64,000 nt of DNA from Niebla homalea (lineage: Eukaryota; Ascomycota; Lecanoromycetes; Lecanorales; Ramalinaceae), in assembly GCA_019925105.1 (NCBI GenBank), contig JAHGAU010000009.1, positions 124,001-188,000 of the forward strand, in the 5' to 3' direction. The notes under the pieces were generated by a model. That model had not been told where the DNA came from. It was given only the letters and a program-made list of their open reading frames with translations, and did no database searches. Below, one piece after another: positions 1 to 12,263 of this stretch (the stretch's first letter is position 1; every line of letters begins with the position of its first letter). The position numbers and the translations under genes were made by a program.

Positions 1-1765
1 GACCTCGGCATACTTATCGTGGTCACGATTCTTGATCTCATTTTGGTTCACTAGTCTGGTGGCAATGAAGAAGTTAGTCAGGCCTTCGATCTCGAGGTCA
101 TCGGGTTTTTTGAGCTGGATGATTGGCACGCCGTATGAGATCTCGATCAAGGCGACTCCTAACGCAAACATCATTTGGTTGGCAATGCAATTGAACGCTT
201 GGGCTTCCGGTTGGTGCTTTGTGTCGTACTTCTGGTCCGAGGCGTTTGGGAGGGCGACGGTCTTGGAAACATAAGGTGTAGTGACGAAAGATGAATTGTC
301 ACGGTTGCTTAGGAAATGTATGTCATCTAGACACCACCGCTCTCTGAGCCAGGGGGTTTCATGCAGCTGCAAAACCGCTGAGGCGACAATGAGAGCCAAT
401 TTGTATCTGCTACTGTTAGCTCTGTATAGGAGGCAAAGAGCAAATAGGGAGACTGAGGAAGCGCGCCTACTTTTCTTTTGGTCCCAGACCCGCTTGACCT
501 TGTCGTCTGAGTACATCATGGAAGCATATGATCTCCTTTGCCGTCTGCTCGCTCAAGTTGGATGGTGCATGATAAAGATGGTGCTGGAAAGCGGTGTCGC
601 CGAGGTATCCCAGACAGTCATTTTCTTTAGGAAGCTTAGTCAATGCTTTACAAAGCGCTTCTACTTTGGCAACTGAAGATGGCACGTCCGCTTTTAGGCC
701 ACGTGAGAATTGTGGGGAGGGTGGGTTCGACACCTTTGGGTCGGCAAATGAAACGCGCTTGGTAGTTGTTGGTCGAGGCTTCGGCTCTAGTCGAGTTCTG
801 CATGGCTTTCAGCTACGATGCAAATAGAGGGCGAACAACCCATACTGCGGGGTGCCTTGCGGCTTAGCGTGAATCTCCAGACTCCGCCAGACCCAAGGGA
901 CCGATGAAGCGGCATCAAGATCAGAGGAATGATCAAAGGAGAAGAGAACGCCAAATTTAGTGTCGGTATTCTTATGAGCGTCATCGCCCCTGCGTGCATC
1001 CAGTCGAAGGCTTGCACGGTGTGGGTATGGGCAATCGCAGCACCAGCGTGTCTTCGTGCTGAGATTATCATAAAGTCTTCTCGCGTCATCCCTAATTTGA
1101 AGCCAAGATCCCATGTTTCGACGTTGCTCAATTGCAACACGTTTCGGTGCAAATGCAGTGCTTGATGTCGTAAACCGGTCGATCTGATTGATGGTCTTTC
1201 GTATGTCCTCCACCAGGTTCGTCAGAGCTGGAGTGTCGAAGCCAATCTTGATCTTCTGCCAGTTGTGACGAAAGAAATGCTGGCGCACGGTCTTGTCTGG
1301 AGACTTTGAGTTCGAGATCCAAGGGGGCTGAGTCAATGTTGAGTAAATGGACTATGCTGGAACCAGGGCCCCACTTACGAGCATCGTCTTCTCATCAAGA
1401 CCCAATTTACGTATGAAAAGCTTCATTTTCCTGGTCAGCATCCTTACGGACCGGGTATAAGCCTGATAGTCGGTGCCAAGGCGCTTCTGTAGCCGCCGAT
1501 CAAGGTCTTGGTCTTCCCATTTAGGGGACTCACCCTCAAGCAGATCGGCTGCTTGAGTATCAGATAGTATAGGCATGAGCAGCTCCTGGCATGAGTGCCT
1601 GAAGATAGCCTGGTCTAGGGTGAAGATGGTGACTAGATGGTCGATGACAGCCTCGTATTCCCACATATTTCTCATTGTTCGTATACCTTCGGCGTAGTGC
1701 TCAAGTCCGGAGATCAGGAGAGGGATTGAGCCTAGAACAATACCTACGACTTCAATGCCCGACAT
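1..1765 (-). CDS. DUF7580-type fungal protein, 3' end outside window
   Basis: Four exons read on the minus strand: 1765-1379, 1327-846, 797-471 and 406 to beyond base 1. All phases agree. The ATG at 1765 opens MSGIEVVGIVLGSIPLLISG, the hydrophobic first helix typical of fungal DUF7580 proteins. A helical region follows (about residues 20-290), then the linker motif KRVSFADPK (about 305), and a C-terminal part with YKLALIVASAVLQLH and ETPWLRERWCLDDIHFL. That block reads like the core of a degenerate protein-kinase fold, which is my inference. Intron 2 (798-845, 48 nt) has a length divisible by three and carries a TGA, so retaining it would truncate the protein. The gene lies head-to-head with the NACHT-ankyrin gene, about 200 bp away. 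No function is established for the family. A HeLo-like cell-death role is possible but unproven. Confidence 0.75.
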
Positions 1766-1966
1766 ATCGCAATGCAACCGACAAGGAGACTTGATCCCTA
1801 TCAATTGTGAAGGTTGCAACTCAGCCGCACTCACTAACCCCGCACTTGACTAAGCTCAATAAGGCTACATCCGTCAGGCCGTTAGTCGATCGTCTCTTGC
1901 CTTTCGAACCACCCAGTCGAGTGATCTACTCATCCACCGCTGGCCTGATCCAATACGCGATCGATT
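1766..1966. promoter_or_regulatory. shared divergent promoter region
   Basis: This 201-bp gap separates two divergent start codons, the DUF7580-type gene on the minus strand and the NACHT-ankyrin gene on the plus strand. Both promoters must lie in it or extend into the neighbouring gene. No clear TATA element is visible. Confidence 0.45.
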
Positions 1967-4900
1967 ATGGGCGATACGAAAGGCTCCTCTAGGTCGCAGG
2001 ATCTAATCTCCAGCCACCACCATAGATGCATGCAGTCATTCAATTCTCTTATCACCTCAGCGGTCAGCCCTGTACGAGATTTTGGCAACCAGGTCTCCTC
2101 GAATCAGCTATCGAATGAGTTCGACCGGTACAAAGTGTGGGCTGGGAACGTCGGTGCAAGGCACCGTGGTTCTCGGTACCATGTCTCATTAGATTATCGC
2201 CTGAGTGAGGCATCTTTCTATAGACAACAAGTATGTGAATTTCTGTCCTCGTCCAGCAGCCACGATACTCATGATACACGACTGAAATCGAATTCGAGGA
2301 CAGGTCAAGACATTTCTAGAATCTCTGGAGAGCAATGTAAGTGTGATTGGTATTTGTCTCTGACAACATTCGCATTTTAGCTAAACCTTTCTCTATCATC
2401 AGATCGAGAAAGGTTGAGAGGTCCCTACTAGTCTCATTATCCAGAGCTACGCCATGACTAACGCTTCAGCCCCCAGCTTCTGGACTGCTTGATGGACGAC
2501 GTACACCAGCTGAGGAGGTTTCAGAATTTCAGAAGCTAGATCGAAGCCGGACGCCTTCACCCTGTGCAGAAGACGCTGAAGACTCACCTTGGGAGATTTC
2601 GGACTCTGAGAGTGAAAGTCGAAGCAAATCTCCGGATTCATCTATCTCCAACAGAAACAGACAGGTCCCTCAGCTCACGTCGACACTCGAAATCAGGGAA
2701 CAAGACCCCCCGTTGAATGGCCGCTCATCCAAGCCAACAAGCGAGATCTCGCATCTAATCGGTCAAATTCAATTCATAATCACGTGCTTGTACAGACTCC
2801 CATTGAGGAGCCCTGCTCAGATGGATCGTTTGCTTAACCGTTCGCTCCTAGATATCTCGATTTATCAACATTTCGATATACTCTATGTCAAGGATAAATT
2901 TCCGGATGCAGATACCGCCTTGTGCACTAGACTTGGAAAGCTCGTGTCAAGAAGAAGACAGCTTTTAGCCGCTAGATCAGCTCGAGACAGGCATCTATTG
3001 ACTGAGGATATGGAAGAAGGAAAGCCAAGCGAGAAGCGACCCGACTCAGCCTCCAAGCCAGACATCGATAACCTGCGCAGGGATATGTCTAAAGTTCGTC
3101 ATGAGAATACCGTGCCTCAAAGTCAAGTTTCTGGCAGCCGAAAAACGGCGATGACCCACGCCACTATTCTACAGCAGCCGACTGCGACTAATGATGAAGC
3201 TGGGAAGGCTCCATTAGCGCTCCAGTCGGAATATACTCCTTCTAGAGCGTCATCGTATGGCGCTAAATTGCGGGTCGAGGTTCCCGATCGTCCGCGGGAC
3301 ACCGATGGGGAAGAGCTTGACGATTTCAAGTGTCCCTACTGTTTTGTTGTTTGTCATGTAGAGAGTCATGATCGTTGGAAGTAAGTCCAAGATACGAATC
3401 ATGCCCATCTAAAAAGTCACTAACATCCAGTCAGGAGACACATACTCCGCGATCTCCAACCATATGTCTGCACCTTTCAAGATTGCGCCATGTATGAGCA
3501 CATGTTCGATAGAAGAGACGAATGGTTCCAACACGAGACTCAAAACCATCGATTGGAATGGTACTGCGGCCAGAATGGACATGACCGATATGTAGACCAG
3601 AAACCCTTCCTGACACATATGCAGGCGCATCACAATGCCCTGGTGGACTCGCCGCAAGCCAACACTTTCCTGAGTATGTTTGAGCGCCCGAAACAGGCAG
3701 CGAGTGGTACTTGCAGTCTGTGTCTACGAACAGCTGAAAATGTCAAGACTCACCTTGCTCATCACTTAGAACAGATCGCGCTCTTTGCGCTCCCAAGGGA
3801 AAATGAGATCCCAGATATGGATTCTGGCGCAAATGCAAAAGGTTCCAGGGGATCGACCTCGACAACGAAAAGCTCGTTAGACTTTGGAAGCCAACAATCT
3901 CAGTCAGAAGTGGTTATCAATGAGGACAAGCAACTCCACCGAGATGCATCCTCTGCAGGGACCGGATCGATAAAGGTAGCCACTCAACAGCTGGATTCTA
4001 GGGATGAGGAAGACTTGGGTGTTCTTCATACAGATCGTCACGAAGACGTAGCCGGTAAAGGGTCACCTCTTGAGCTGAGTGCGTTGCAAGACATCTATCG
4101 CCACAACCTTACACTGCAATCGGGCATCTTCAGCTGGCCCAAAGTTTCGAAACACATGAACCTAAATCGACTGCACGAAGTCCCATGTCACAAAAGTTTC
4201 ATGAGCTTAGTCAGTTATCATCAAAGCTATCGCGCTTGGGAAGCAAGCCCAGGCAGATCGGCCATAATCTACGGTGTCGCTGGGTGTGGAAAGACGGTGC
4301 TTGCCACGCACATAATCAAACATCTGTCGAATCATTGTGCAGCCAAAAAGGATCACGCCATCCTGTATATCTTTTGTGCAACTTTGAAATACGAAGAAGT
4401 CGGAATTGATGACTTGCTACAGAACCTGATCTTTCAATTGCTTTCACAATCCCAAGAAGGCGTCGAAATGTTGGAGAAGCATTCTGCAGATTCCCAGCTT
4501 GAACATAGCCCCTTCAATCTAGAATTCTTGATCGCACAGATACACAACCTTTTTCTGGACACATACATGGTAATTGATGACCTGGGTGCCGGCTTGCAAA
4601 TACCAGGATTCGAGCAGACTTTACAGAAGCTTTTCAACTGGAAAGGTCCTCCTGTTCTTCATATTTTGATAACCAGCTGCCAAAGTCAGGAGATAGGAGC
4701 TACGACCTTCGGGCTCGATCCGGACATGTCATTATTCACGATGAGAGAGACCTTCGTCGAGAACGAGATTGCCGCATACATCAGTGATCGTCTGTGGACA
4801 GATCCAGCTTTGGAATTGTGGCGCGATGAACCCAACGTGAGATCTGAAATCGAGGAGAGATTGATAGCGCCCCAATGCAGCCTCCGACTTGCTACCCTTG

Positions 4901-7900
4901 TGCTTGACGATCTGACTCATTGCCGGGATCTTGCTACTTTGCGCAACGTTCTTGATGGTGTGCCCAGAGCGCTTTATGATGTGGAGGAGCTCCGATCATC
5001 TGATCTAGGCATTCCAGGCCATGACATAAGAATATTACAATGGATGACGTGGTCAGCGCGACCATTATGCCTTGAAGAGTTGACCGAATTAGCCATTATC
5101 GATGTTCGCACGGCCGAGCCAATCTCTGTAGACCGGAGACTGCCAGATCCCATGATCATCTTACGGAGGTTCCCAAATTTCATCACAGCATCGGATGAAT
5201 TCAACGACCTTGTGAGGTTCACGCATCCAGCCGTGCGGGCATGGCTCCTGACGGACCCACTGGATCATAGTGCCAAATTTGGGCAGAGCCATTGCAATTC
5301 GCTGATAGCAAATGAATGTCTTCGTTATCTCCTGTCACTCAATTCGTACGCTGTAAAGGCACCCTTGCGCGACTATGCAGCCTTGTATTGGTCCGACCAT
5401 GCTCGTATCGCTGAGCACTTCTGCAATGATACTCTACCTCTGACGAAAGAGCTGCTTTCGAAATCTCAATCTGGTGTGGATCATTTTTGGATTGGCTTCT
5501 TCAATGATGCATGCAACGACAGGACTAAAGAACTAATCCGGGGAGGCTCTGCTATGTTCTACGCATCTTGTTTTGGATTGATCAGAACGGTCCAAACGCT
5601 GATCGAGGAAGGCGTCAGTGTTGATGAGACTGCCCCTACGGGAGAAAGCAACCTGCATACCGCAGCTGCCGCAGGCCACCATGATGTTGTTCGAGTTTTG
5701 ATTAGTCATGGAGCTCGGGTGAATGTCAACGATTTCAGTATCCTATCGAAGCCAATCTTATATAATCATGTGGAAATTGCGAAGATTCTTCTTGAGCATG
5801 GTGCTGATGTGAACGCCAAACAGGAATACGGATTATCACCGCTAGCAGCTGCAGCGTCCAAAGGTGCTGTCAAGATCATGCGAATGTTGCTAGAAGCGGG
5901 CGCCCGCGTCAATGATAAAAATAATTTCGGTGACAACGCTTTGGAACAAGCGGCCTCCTCCGGATGCAATGAAGCTGTCAAGATGCTGCTTGAACATGGA
6001 GCCGACCCAAATATAGTGGGTGGCAAATATGGGGGACCACTGCACAGTGCCGCGTGGCTGGGGCATGAAGACGTATTGTTGACCTTACTTGAGGGTGGAG
6101 CAGAGATCAATGCTGTAGTATCCACGGGTATGAACGATTACGAAGCAACTGCACTTCAATGTGCAGCTTGGAATAGTCATTGTGGCATTATCAGGACACT
6201 TTTACACCATGGAGCTGACGTAAACTTGCAAGCGTCGGACGGGAATGCTTTGCAAGCAGCAGCGATGAAGGGTTCTGAAGAGGCATTTGACATGTTGATC
6301 GATGCAGGGGCCGATATGAATTTCCGAGGAGAATTCTATGGTAATATATTGCAGGCGGCCGCTTTCGGCAGTCTCACCATAACACAACGAATACTTGCTG
6401 CGGGAGTGAATGTCAACGCTCAAGGTGGGGTTCATGGCAATGCATTACAAGCGGCTTGCTTAGGAGGGCATATGGAGGTTGTCCAAAAATTACTTGATTT
6501 AGGAGCGGATGTTAATGCTCAAAGGGGCATATACGGTAATGCATTACAGGCGGCTTGCTACGGGGTAAATATGGAGGTCGTCCGGAAATTACTTGATTCA
6601 GGAGCGGATGTCAATGCTCAAGGGGGTAAATACGGCAGTGCATTACAGGCGGCTTGCCAAAGGGGTCGTATGGAGGTTGTCCAGAAATTACTTGATTCAG
6701 GAGCGGATGTCAATGCTCAAGGGGGTACATACGGCAGTGCATTACAGGCGGCTTGCCAAAGGGGTCGTATGGAGGTTGTCCAGAAATTACTTGATTCAGG
6801 AGCGGATGTCAATGCTCAAGGGGGTAAATACGGCAGTGCATTACAGGCGGCTTGCCAAAGGGGTCGTATGGAGGTTGTCCAGAAATTACTTGATTCAGGA
6901 GCGGATGCCAACGCTCAAGGTAGCCATTACGGCAATGCATTAGCAGCAGCTTCGATTAATGGAAGGACTGAAGCAGTCAAGTTGTTGCTTAAACATGGAG
7001 CCGACATCAAAAGACATGGGACTCGTGGTACCATCTTAGCACTAGCCTTAAGCAACGGGCACATTGAGACTGGCAAAGTACTGCTCGAGAACGGAGCCGA
7101 GTTTGAAGAAAGCGGACCTGGGGGTACCGCATTGATGGTCGCCTCAACCGAAGGAGATTTTGAGGCCGTCAAATTTCTGCTTGAGAATGGAGCGAAGATC
7201 GAGACCGGGGATTCATATGGTTCCGCACTATCAGCCGCTTCGTACCGCGGCTCTTTGGAGGTCATCAAATTATTGCTCGATTTGGGGGCAGATATTGGGG
7301 CATGGGGAGAATATGGTCCAGCCCTAGCAGCGGCTTCATCCAAAGGACGCGTTGAGGTTGTTGAAATCCTACTCGAAAAGGGAGCCAATATTGAGGCAGC
7401 GGGACCTGATGGTACTGCTTTAGTAGTAGCTTCGATGGGCGGATATACTAAGGTTGTCGAAATCCTACTCGAAAATGGAGCGAATATTGAGGCAGCCGGA
7501 CCTGGTGGTCCTGCTTTAATAGCAGCTTCTTGGGGGGGCCATACTGACGTTATCGAATTCCTACTCGAAAATGGAGCGAATATCGAGGCAGCGGGACCTG
7601 ATGGTACTGCTTTGGTAGTAACTTCGATGGAAGGATATACTGATGTTATCGAATTCTTACTCGAAAAGGGAGCTAATATCGAAGGTGCGGGACCTGATGG
7701 TACCGCTTTGGTAATAGCTTCGATGAAGGGCCATACTACAGTTGTTAATTGCCTACTCGAAAAAGGAGCTGATATCGAGGCAGCGGCACCTCTTGGTACC
7801 GCTTTGGTAATAGCTTCTATGGGCGGACATACTGAAGTTATTAATTACCTACTCGAAATGGGAGCTGATAACGAGGCAGCGGGACCTAATGGTCCTGCTT

Positions 7901-8172
7901 TGGTAGCAGCTTCGATGGAGGGACATAGTAAGGTTATCAGGTTCCTACTCGAAAAGGGAGCCGATATCGAAGGAGCGGGACCTAATGGCACTGCTTTGGT
8001 AGTAGCTTCAATGGGCGGACATACTGAGGCTGTAGAACTGCTGCTTGAGAGAGGAGCGGACATTGAGGGAAGGGGAACAAGTGGTACAGCTCTGGAGAAT
8101 GCGGAACATAATAGCCATCATGATGTCGCAACAATACTTCGGAAGTACAAGAACCTACGCTCTCAGGAGTAA
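1967..8172 (+). CDS. NLR-like protein: acuF-type zinc finger, NACHT, 27 ankyrin repeats
   Basis: Exons 1967-2336, 2381-2412, 2470-3380 and 3435-8172 give 2016 residues. The second intron (2413-2469) is the least certain. The N-terminus carries RYKVWAGNVGA, typical of this fungal family. Residues about 420-560 form the acuF-type C2H2 region (CPYCF, then WKRHILRDLQPYVC, HHNAL, C-x2-C-H-x3-H). A NACHT NTPase follows, with P-loop GVAGCGKT at residue 718 (base 4273). The Walker B position reads VIDDLGAG, without the usual acidic pair. Next is a winged-helix-like region (ILQWMTWSARPLCLEEL). From about residue 1144 to the end I count 27 ankyrin repeats of 32-33 residues. The architecture is that of fungal STAND/NLR receptors, thought to act in heterokaryon incompatibility and recognition of non-self. 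The ligand is unknown. The start could instead be the internal ATG at 2030. Confidence 0.85.
6601..6897 (+). repeat. three 99-bp near-identical ankyrin repeat units
   Basis: The units are 6601-6699, 6700-6798 and 6799-6897. Units 1 and 3 are identical over their length, and unit 2 differs by a single base (aaa versus aca, Lys to Thr). Each encodes one 33-residue ankyrin repeat. The flanking units (6502-6600 and from 6898) are clearly more diverged, so the identity reflects recent duplication or conversion rather than slow divergence. Confidence 0.95.
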
Positions 8173-10770
8173 AGGACACCACCAGCGAGGAAGACACGGC
8201 AATGGATGTTTCATCTTATAAATCAAGCGTCATGAATCTAATCACTAGACCGCATGGGAAGAATGTCATCGTTTTGACTCAAAACGATATTAGGATGGGG
8301 TGAGAACACCCTGACTGGATTTCTTTGCGTACTGATACGGCTTCATGTAATTTCATATGGTTAACGATTGATGGATGTAGCTATTCATGATTGGAAGGGG
8401 AAAAATCCCCAACGACTTTCATTTAGAGTCCTCTTTCTTATCACGGCTTGCGCTTTCTACAAGCACCTTTCCATCATTTCATCGTATAGGCTAGATCAAG
8501 TTGATTTAGCAGACTGATAGGTCAGTAGCGACCACCAAGGGAGATGTGCTTTTGCATCATGGCCTCTGTCAGACCACCACAACTCCAATACACAGACACT
8601 GGACTTCGTGACTTCCCCTCTTGCTGGATCAGTGCACCACAACCTCATTCCAGCTTATATTCCTAGTAAGTTTGGATTCACAAGTTGAAGTGAATCGCGC
8701 TGCAGCGCTCTTTCTCACTGACTACTACGAGGACGCAGGAAAACCATTGTGGTGAATCTATCGCACCAGGTGTGGAGACAGCTGCAGAAACTTCTCTTTC
8801 CTCAGAGCATCTCTATTCTTTGGTGCTACCTCATCACAGCTACTCATTCTTGTTGCTCTGTCAAGCTCGTAGCCTGTGCACGGTTGTATCAGCATTCATC
8901 CCCATTTTTCACCTCCCGTTCCTGCCTGTATTAGACTTGCAGAGATGTAAAGTCGGCTGGAACATGGACATGTATTGGCAAATGGTCTGAGTAGCAGCAC
9001 TCCTGATTCACCTGCCCTGGCGTTACCGCTTCCCAACAGTAAGGAGGCGCTTGTCTACCTATGGCTCTGCTTGATTGAACATTACACGAAACAAACTATG
9101 ACGATTTCCGCGGTGAGAAGTAAAGCTTGGATACGAAGTGATATGGCTCGGGAACGGTGCTCAGTCATCAAAAAAGCTGATTCGCTCACCCCTGCATCAT
9201 AGACTATTGATCGGCAGATGCAATGCGATGTGTGCGTGGCAAGCACGCATTGAGGGCCAGAAAAAAGGACAAGCAAGTCTTGGAACGTAGTCTAATTTAG
9301 CATTAGGCTGTAGAGGCATAGCGCAGCATTTGCGCGAATTGATTGATGAATATGACTCAAATGAAGTGATATTGTCGTATTTAGGCCGACCATTTAGCCG
9401 GATTGCGAAGTAGATCGAGCAGGATGGACGTCTCCTTGGTGCGACCTCAAAGCATTTCACCATTGGACTGTTTTATTTATTCCTTAGCCTCCACGTATTG
9501 TTGTAAACAGCTTTCGTGCCTTCACGCCTACCTTTCAGTATGTGCGACGCCCTATACATTGCTGCCAACGTGCTGGTCAACCTGCATTACGTCCTCGCAA
9601 CAGCAGTGCCGGTAACGTCCCCATCACCTCGTCAATCACCATACTTTCATGCATAATCTTCATCACCTCACAAGCCATGATCCCTCTTCATCAAAGTGGA
9701 TGTTGGAGCCAATAAGGCGTGACAAAGCGCCCCCTTACCGACATCATCCTGTGCATGGCGACCAAGCGCCCTTGAAAAACGCTGCTATACGGACACTTGC
9801 TATTCTAACCACTACTCCAAGCGTCAAAAGTACAAGTTTTTAGTAGCGCCGGGCATATTCACTGCTCCTGAAAGATTCTCAGAGGACGAATCAGCAACCA
9901 AGCCTTCCGTTAAGGAAATTGAAAAGTCGACGATAATGAGAGTCACGTTCGCGGGGAGATGATGCGCAGGTGAGGTGTGATCTGGGGCACCCAGGGCAGG
10001 TTCACGAAAGTGTGAGATGTCTACATTTCAGTGTACAGTAATGTGAAGACCAAAGGCTCCGCTGGTGCCGGGCATCGCTCTCTCTGGAGTCCTCCCATCT
10101 TCCTCGGTCTGCACCGCACCTACTCAGCTAATTGCCTATCTCAGTCTTCGACATATCCGACTCTCCTGCACAGGCACGGTTCCCCGGTCATCCATGCACA
10201 AATCCGTGCTCCACATCCGCTAGATGTCTTTCTTCTCTCTGTCAAAAACCACGTTATTCTCATTTGTTATACCGCTAGCATCAACCCATGATCTATGATT
10301 CACAACACGCTCCTCCCATCCCGGCCCCCATTCACCGATCTCACATCCCCTTTCAAGACCCTGGACCTAGCATCCGAACCCATCACCTACTATTCTCCAA
10401 CCACCTCAACACCATCATCGGTTTACCGCGCTCCTACTCCTTTGTTCCACCAGCTAGGGTTCTGGGCGAGTAAACATGGAGCTTTACTGATTGATCCCAA
10501 GATGATGCGGTAGTTTCACCTCTCTGTCTCTCTCTCACGACCGCGCTCTTCAAGAGAGCAGGCCTCTTGAGGCTTCGCGACACACGCCGGCTCACCAGCC
10601 GACACCTTTTTTCTCTCTCTCTATCTCTCCCCCTTATCCACCATCGTGACGCTGTCCCTTTCCTTGCCTTGAAACCGCTCCTCCTCTCATTGCTCCCGCT
10701 GCGGTCTTTCAGTGAGGGTTTGTTAGTCAAGGACCATCCCAATCCACCGTCCTGCCCTCCTCTCCCCTTC

Positions 10771-11179
10771 CATATATTTCTTCACCATACTCACTTCTAG
10801 CCCCTCTCCCCCGAAAACCAAACCTTCCATTTCCACCCCCTCCTCAGTCAACCACCCACCCACTCACCCATCCATCACCAACGCAAGCAACCTCGATCAG
10901 CGGCACGGCACCGTGTCAGATCTCGGTGCGCGCAGTAGCTATGTAGGCCACAGTACCCCCAATCCAATCTCAATAACGCTGCTTGACTCGCTCGCTAGCT
11001 TGATCAAGCAAGGTCGATCCCCGTCCCATATTTCTTCACTTCATACTCACTACCCCCCACCACCCCCACCAGCCCCTCGTTCCACTACCCTCTCTCAATC
11101 CTCTCACCCACTTACCCATCCAACCATCCATCATCACCACCAGCGCAAACCTCGTTCAGCGCCACGCGGTCCAGACCTC
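10771..11179. repeat. imperfect direct duplication of about 154 bp
   Basis: Segment 10771-10924 and segment 11027-11179 share the same order of landmarks. They start with catat(at)ttcttcac and atactcact, continue through an accattcaccc/atccatcac-type stretch, and end with a cctcg-tcagcg-cacg-gt-caga-ctc stretch. The copies are diverged, with small insertions and deletions, and about 100 bp lie between them. Confidence 0.6.
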
Positions 11180-11390
11180 AGAACTCACACCTCATGTGCG
11201 CGATGTCGCGGCAAGCCGTCTACTCCCCAATTCCCCCCTCATCCCGATCCCAATATCGCTTTCCTCACCCCGCTTCCCCACCTTTCCCCCTTTTCCTGCC
11301 CTCTCCCCTTCCCCTACCCTCTCCCCTCCCCCTACCTTCCCCCTGCCTTTCCCCCTGCCTTTCCCCCTGCCCTCTCCCCTCTTCCTCCCC

Positions 11391-11516
11391 CTCTCCCCTC
11401 TCCCCTCTCCCCTCTCCCCCTCTCCCCTCTCCCCTCTCCCCTCTCCCCTCTCCCCTCTCCCCTCTCCCCTCTCCCCTCTCCCCTCTCCCCTCTCCCCTCT
11501 CCCCTCTCCCCTCTCC
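11391..11516. repeat. (CCCCTCT)n heptamer array, G-quadruplex-prone
   Basis: About 18 copies of a 7-bp unit, nearly perfect, with runs of four C on the plus strand (GGGGAGA on the minus strand). It sits in a pyrimidine tract that extends from about 11.27 to 11.68 kb. Regularly spaced G4 runs make intramolecular quadruplexes on one strand and i-motifs on the other likely. Confidence 0.9.
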
Positions 11517-11855
11517 CTCCCCCTCTCCCCCCGCTCCCTTTTCCCCCACCTTTCCCCCTTCCCCTGCCCTCCACCTACCCTCCACCCTTTCCCCCTCCTC
11601 CCCACTGCCTTCCCACTTCCTCTCCCCTTCCCCCTTCCCCCTTGACCCTTGCCCTCCCCCTCCCCTCCCGTCCCCTCCCGAATCCAAAACCCGCAGAAAA
11701 CAGAAAAACCCCAAAAAAAGCCCGGGAGGTTCGAAAGCAGCGCCAAGCGCCAGGCCCTACCCTACCCTTTCGTACCCTTTCGTACCCTATCCTACCCTCC
11801 CCCACCATTCGTACCGTTCATACAACGACTCAGTGGCACGGTGCCCTAGTTTCGT

Positions 11856-12263
11856 GTATGAGTCCCCGGGGTTCGGCACAGCAACGGGTTCGGCACCAGC
11901 AACGCTTCGGCACCAGCCAAGGGGAAATGGGGGAATGGGGGAATGGCGCAGGCATGGGGAATGGGGGAATGGGGGAAGGGGGGCAACCTTCCAACCTTCC
12001 CATCTTTTTTTTGGGCCATCGGAGGAAGTGGGAAGGGAGGAGGGGGACGGTGACGCGCGGGCATATATAGGATATATATAATCGAACGAGGGGGAGGGGG
12101 GAGGGGGAATGTTGATTCGGGTATGAGTCCCCGGGATGGCGACCAGCAAGGGCGGGATAGGGAATGTGGGCCAACCTTCCCTTTTTTGGGGCCATCGGAG
12201 GAGGGAAAAGGTGACGCGCGGGCATACGTGGAGACATACATCATCGGAACGAGAAGGGGTATT
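11856..12263. repeat. diverged direct repeat pair
   Basis: Copy 1 spans about 11856-12105 and copy 2 about 12121-12263. Both begin gtatgagtccccggg and pass through a G-rich aatgggg stretch. They then share ccaaccttcc, a T-run plus gggccatcggagga, and gtgacgcgcgggcata, and end in atcgaacgag or atcggaacgag followed by a G-run. Copy 2 is shorter by an internal deletion. No coding capacity or terminal inverted repeats are seen. Confidence 0.75.

Noticed and set aside
809..811. In-frame TGA in the DUF7580 gene, suggesting a pseudogene
   Set aside because: A 48-nt intron (798-845) with a GTATGG donor, a CTGAA-like branch and a GCAG acceptor removes it and keeps phase into KRVSFADPK.
6593..6943. 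Repetitive 116-codon frame inside the ankyrin gene
   Set aside because: It is a second-frame reading of the tandem 99-bp units, open only because the units are copies of each other.
10913..12081. Long open frames on both strands (up to 385 codons)
   Set aside because: They are translations of the CCCCTCT array and neighbouring C-rich DNA: Pro/Leu/Ser on one strand, Gly/Glu/Arg on the other, with no motif and several frames open at once.
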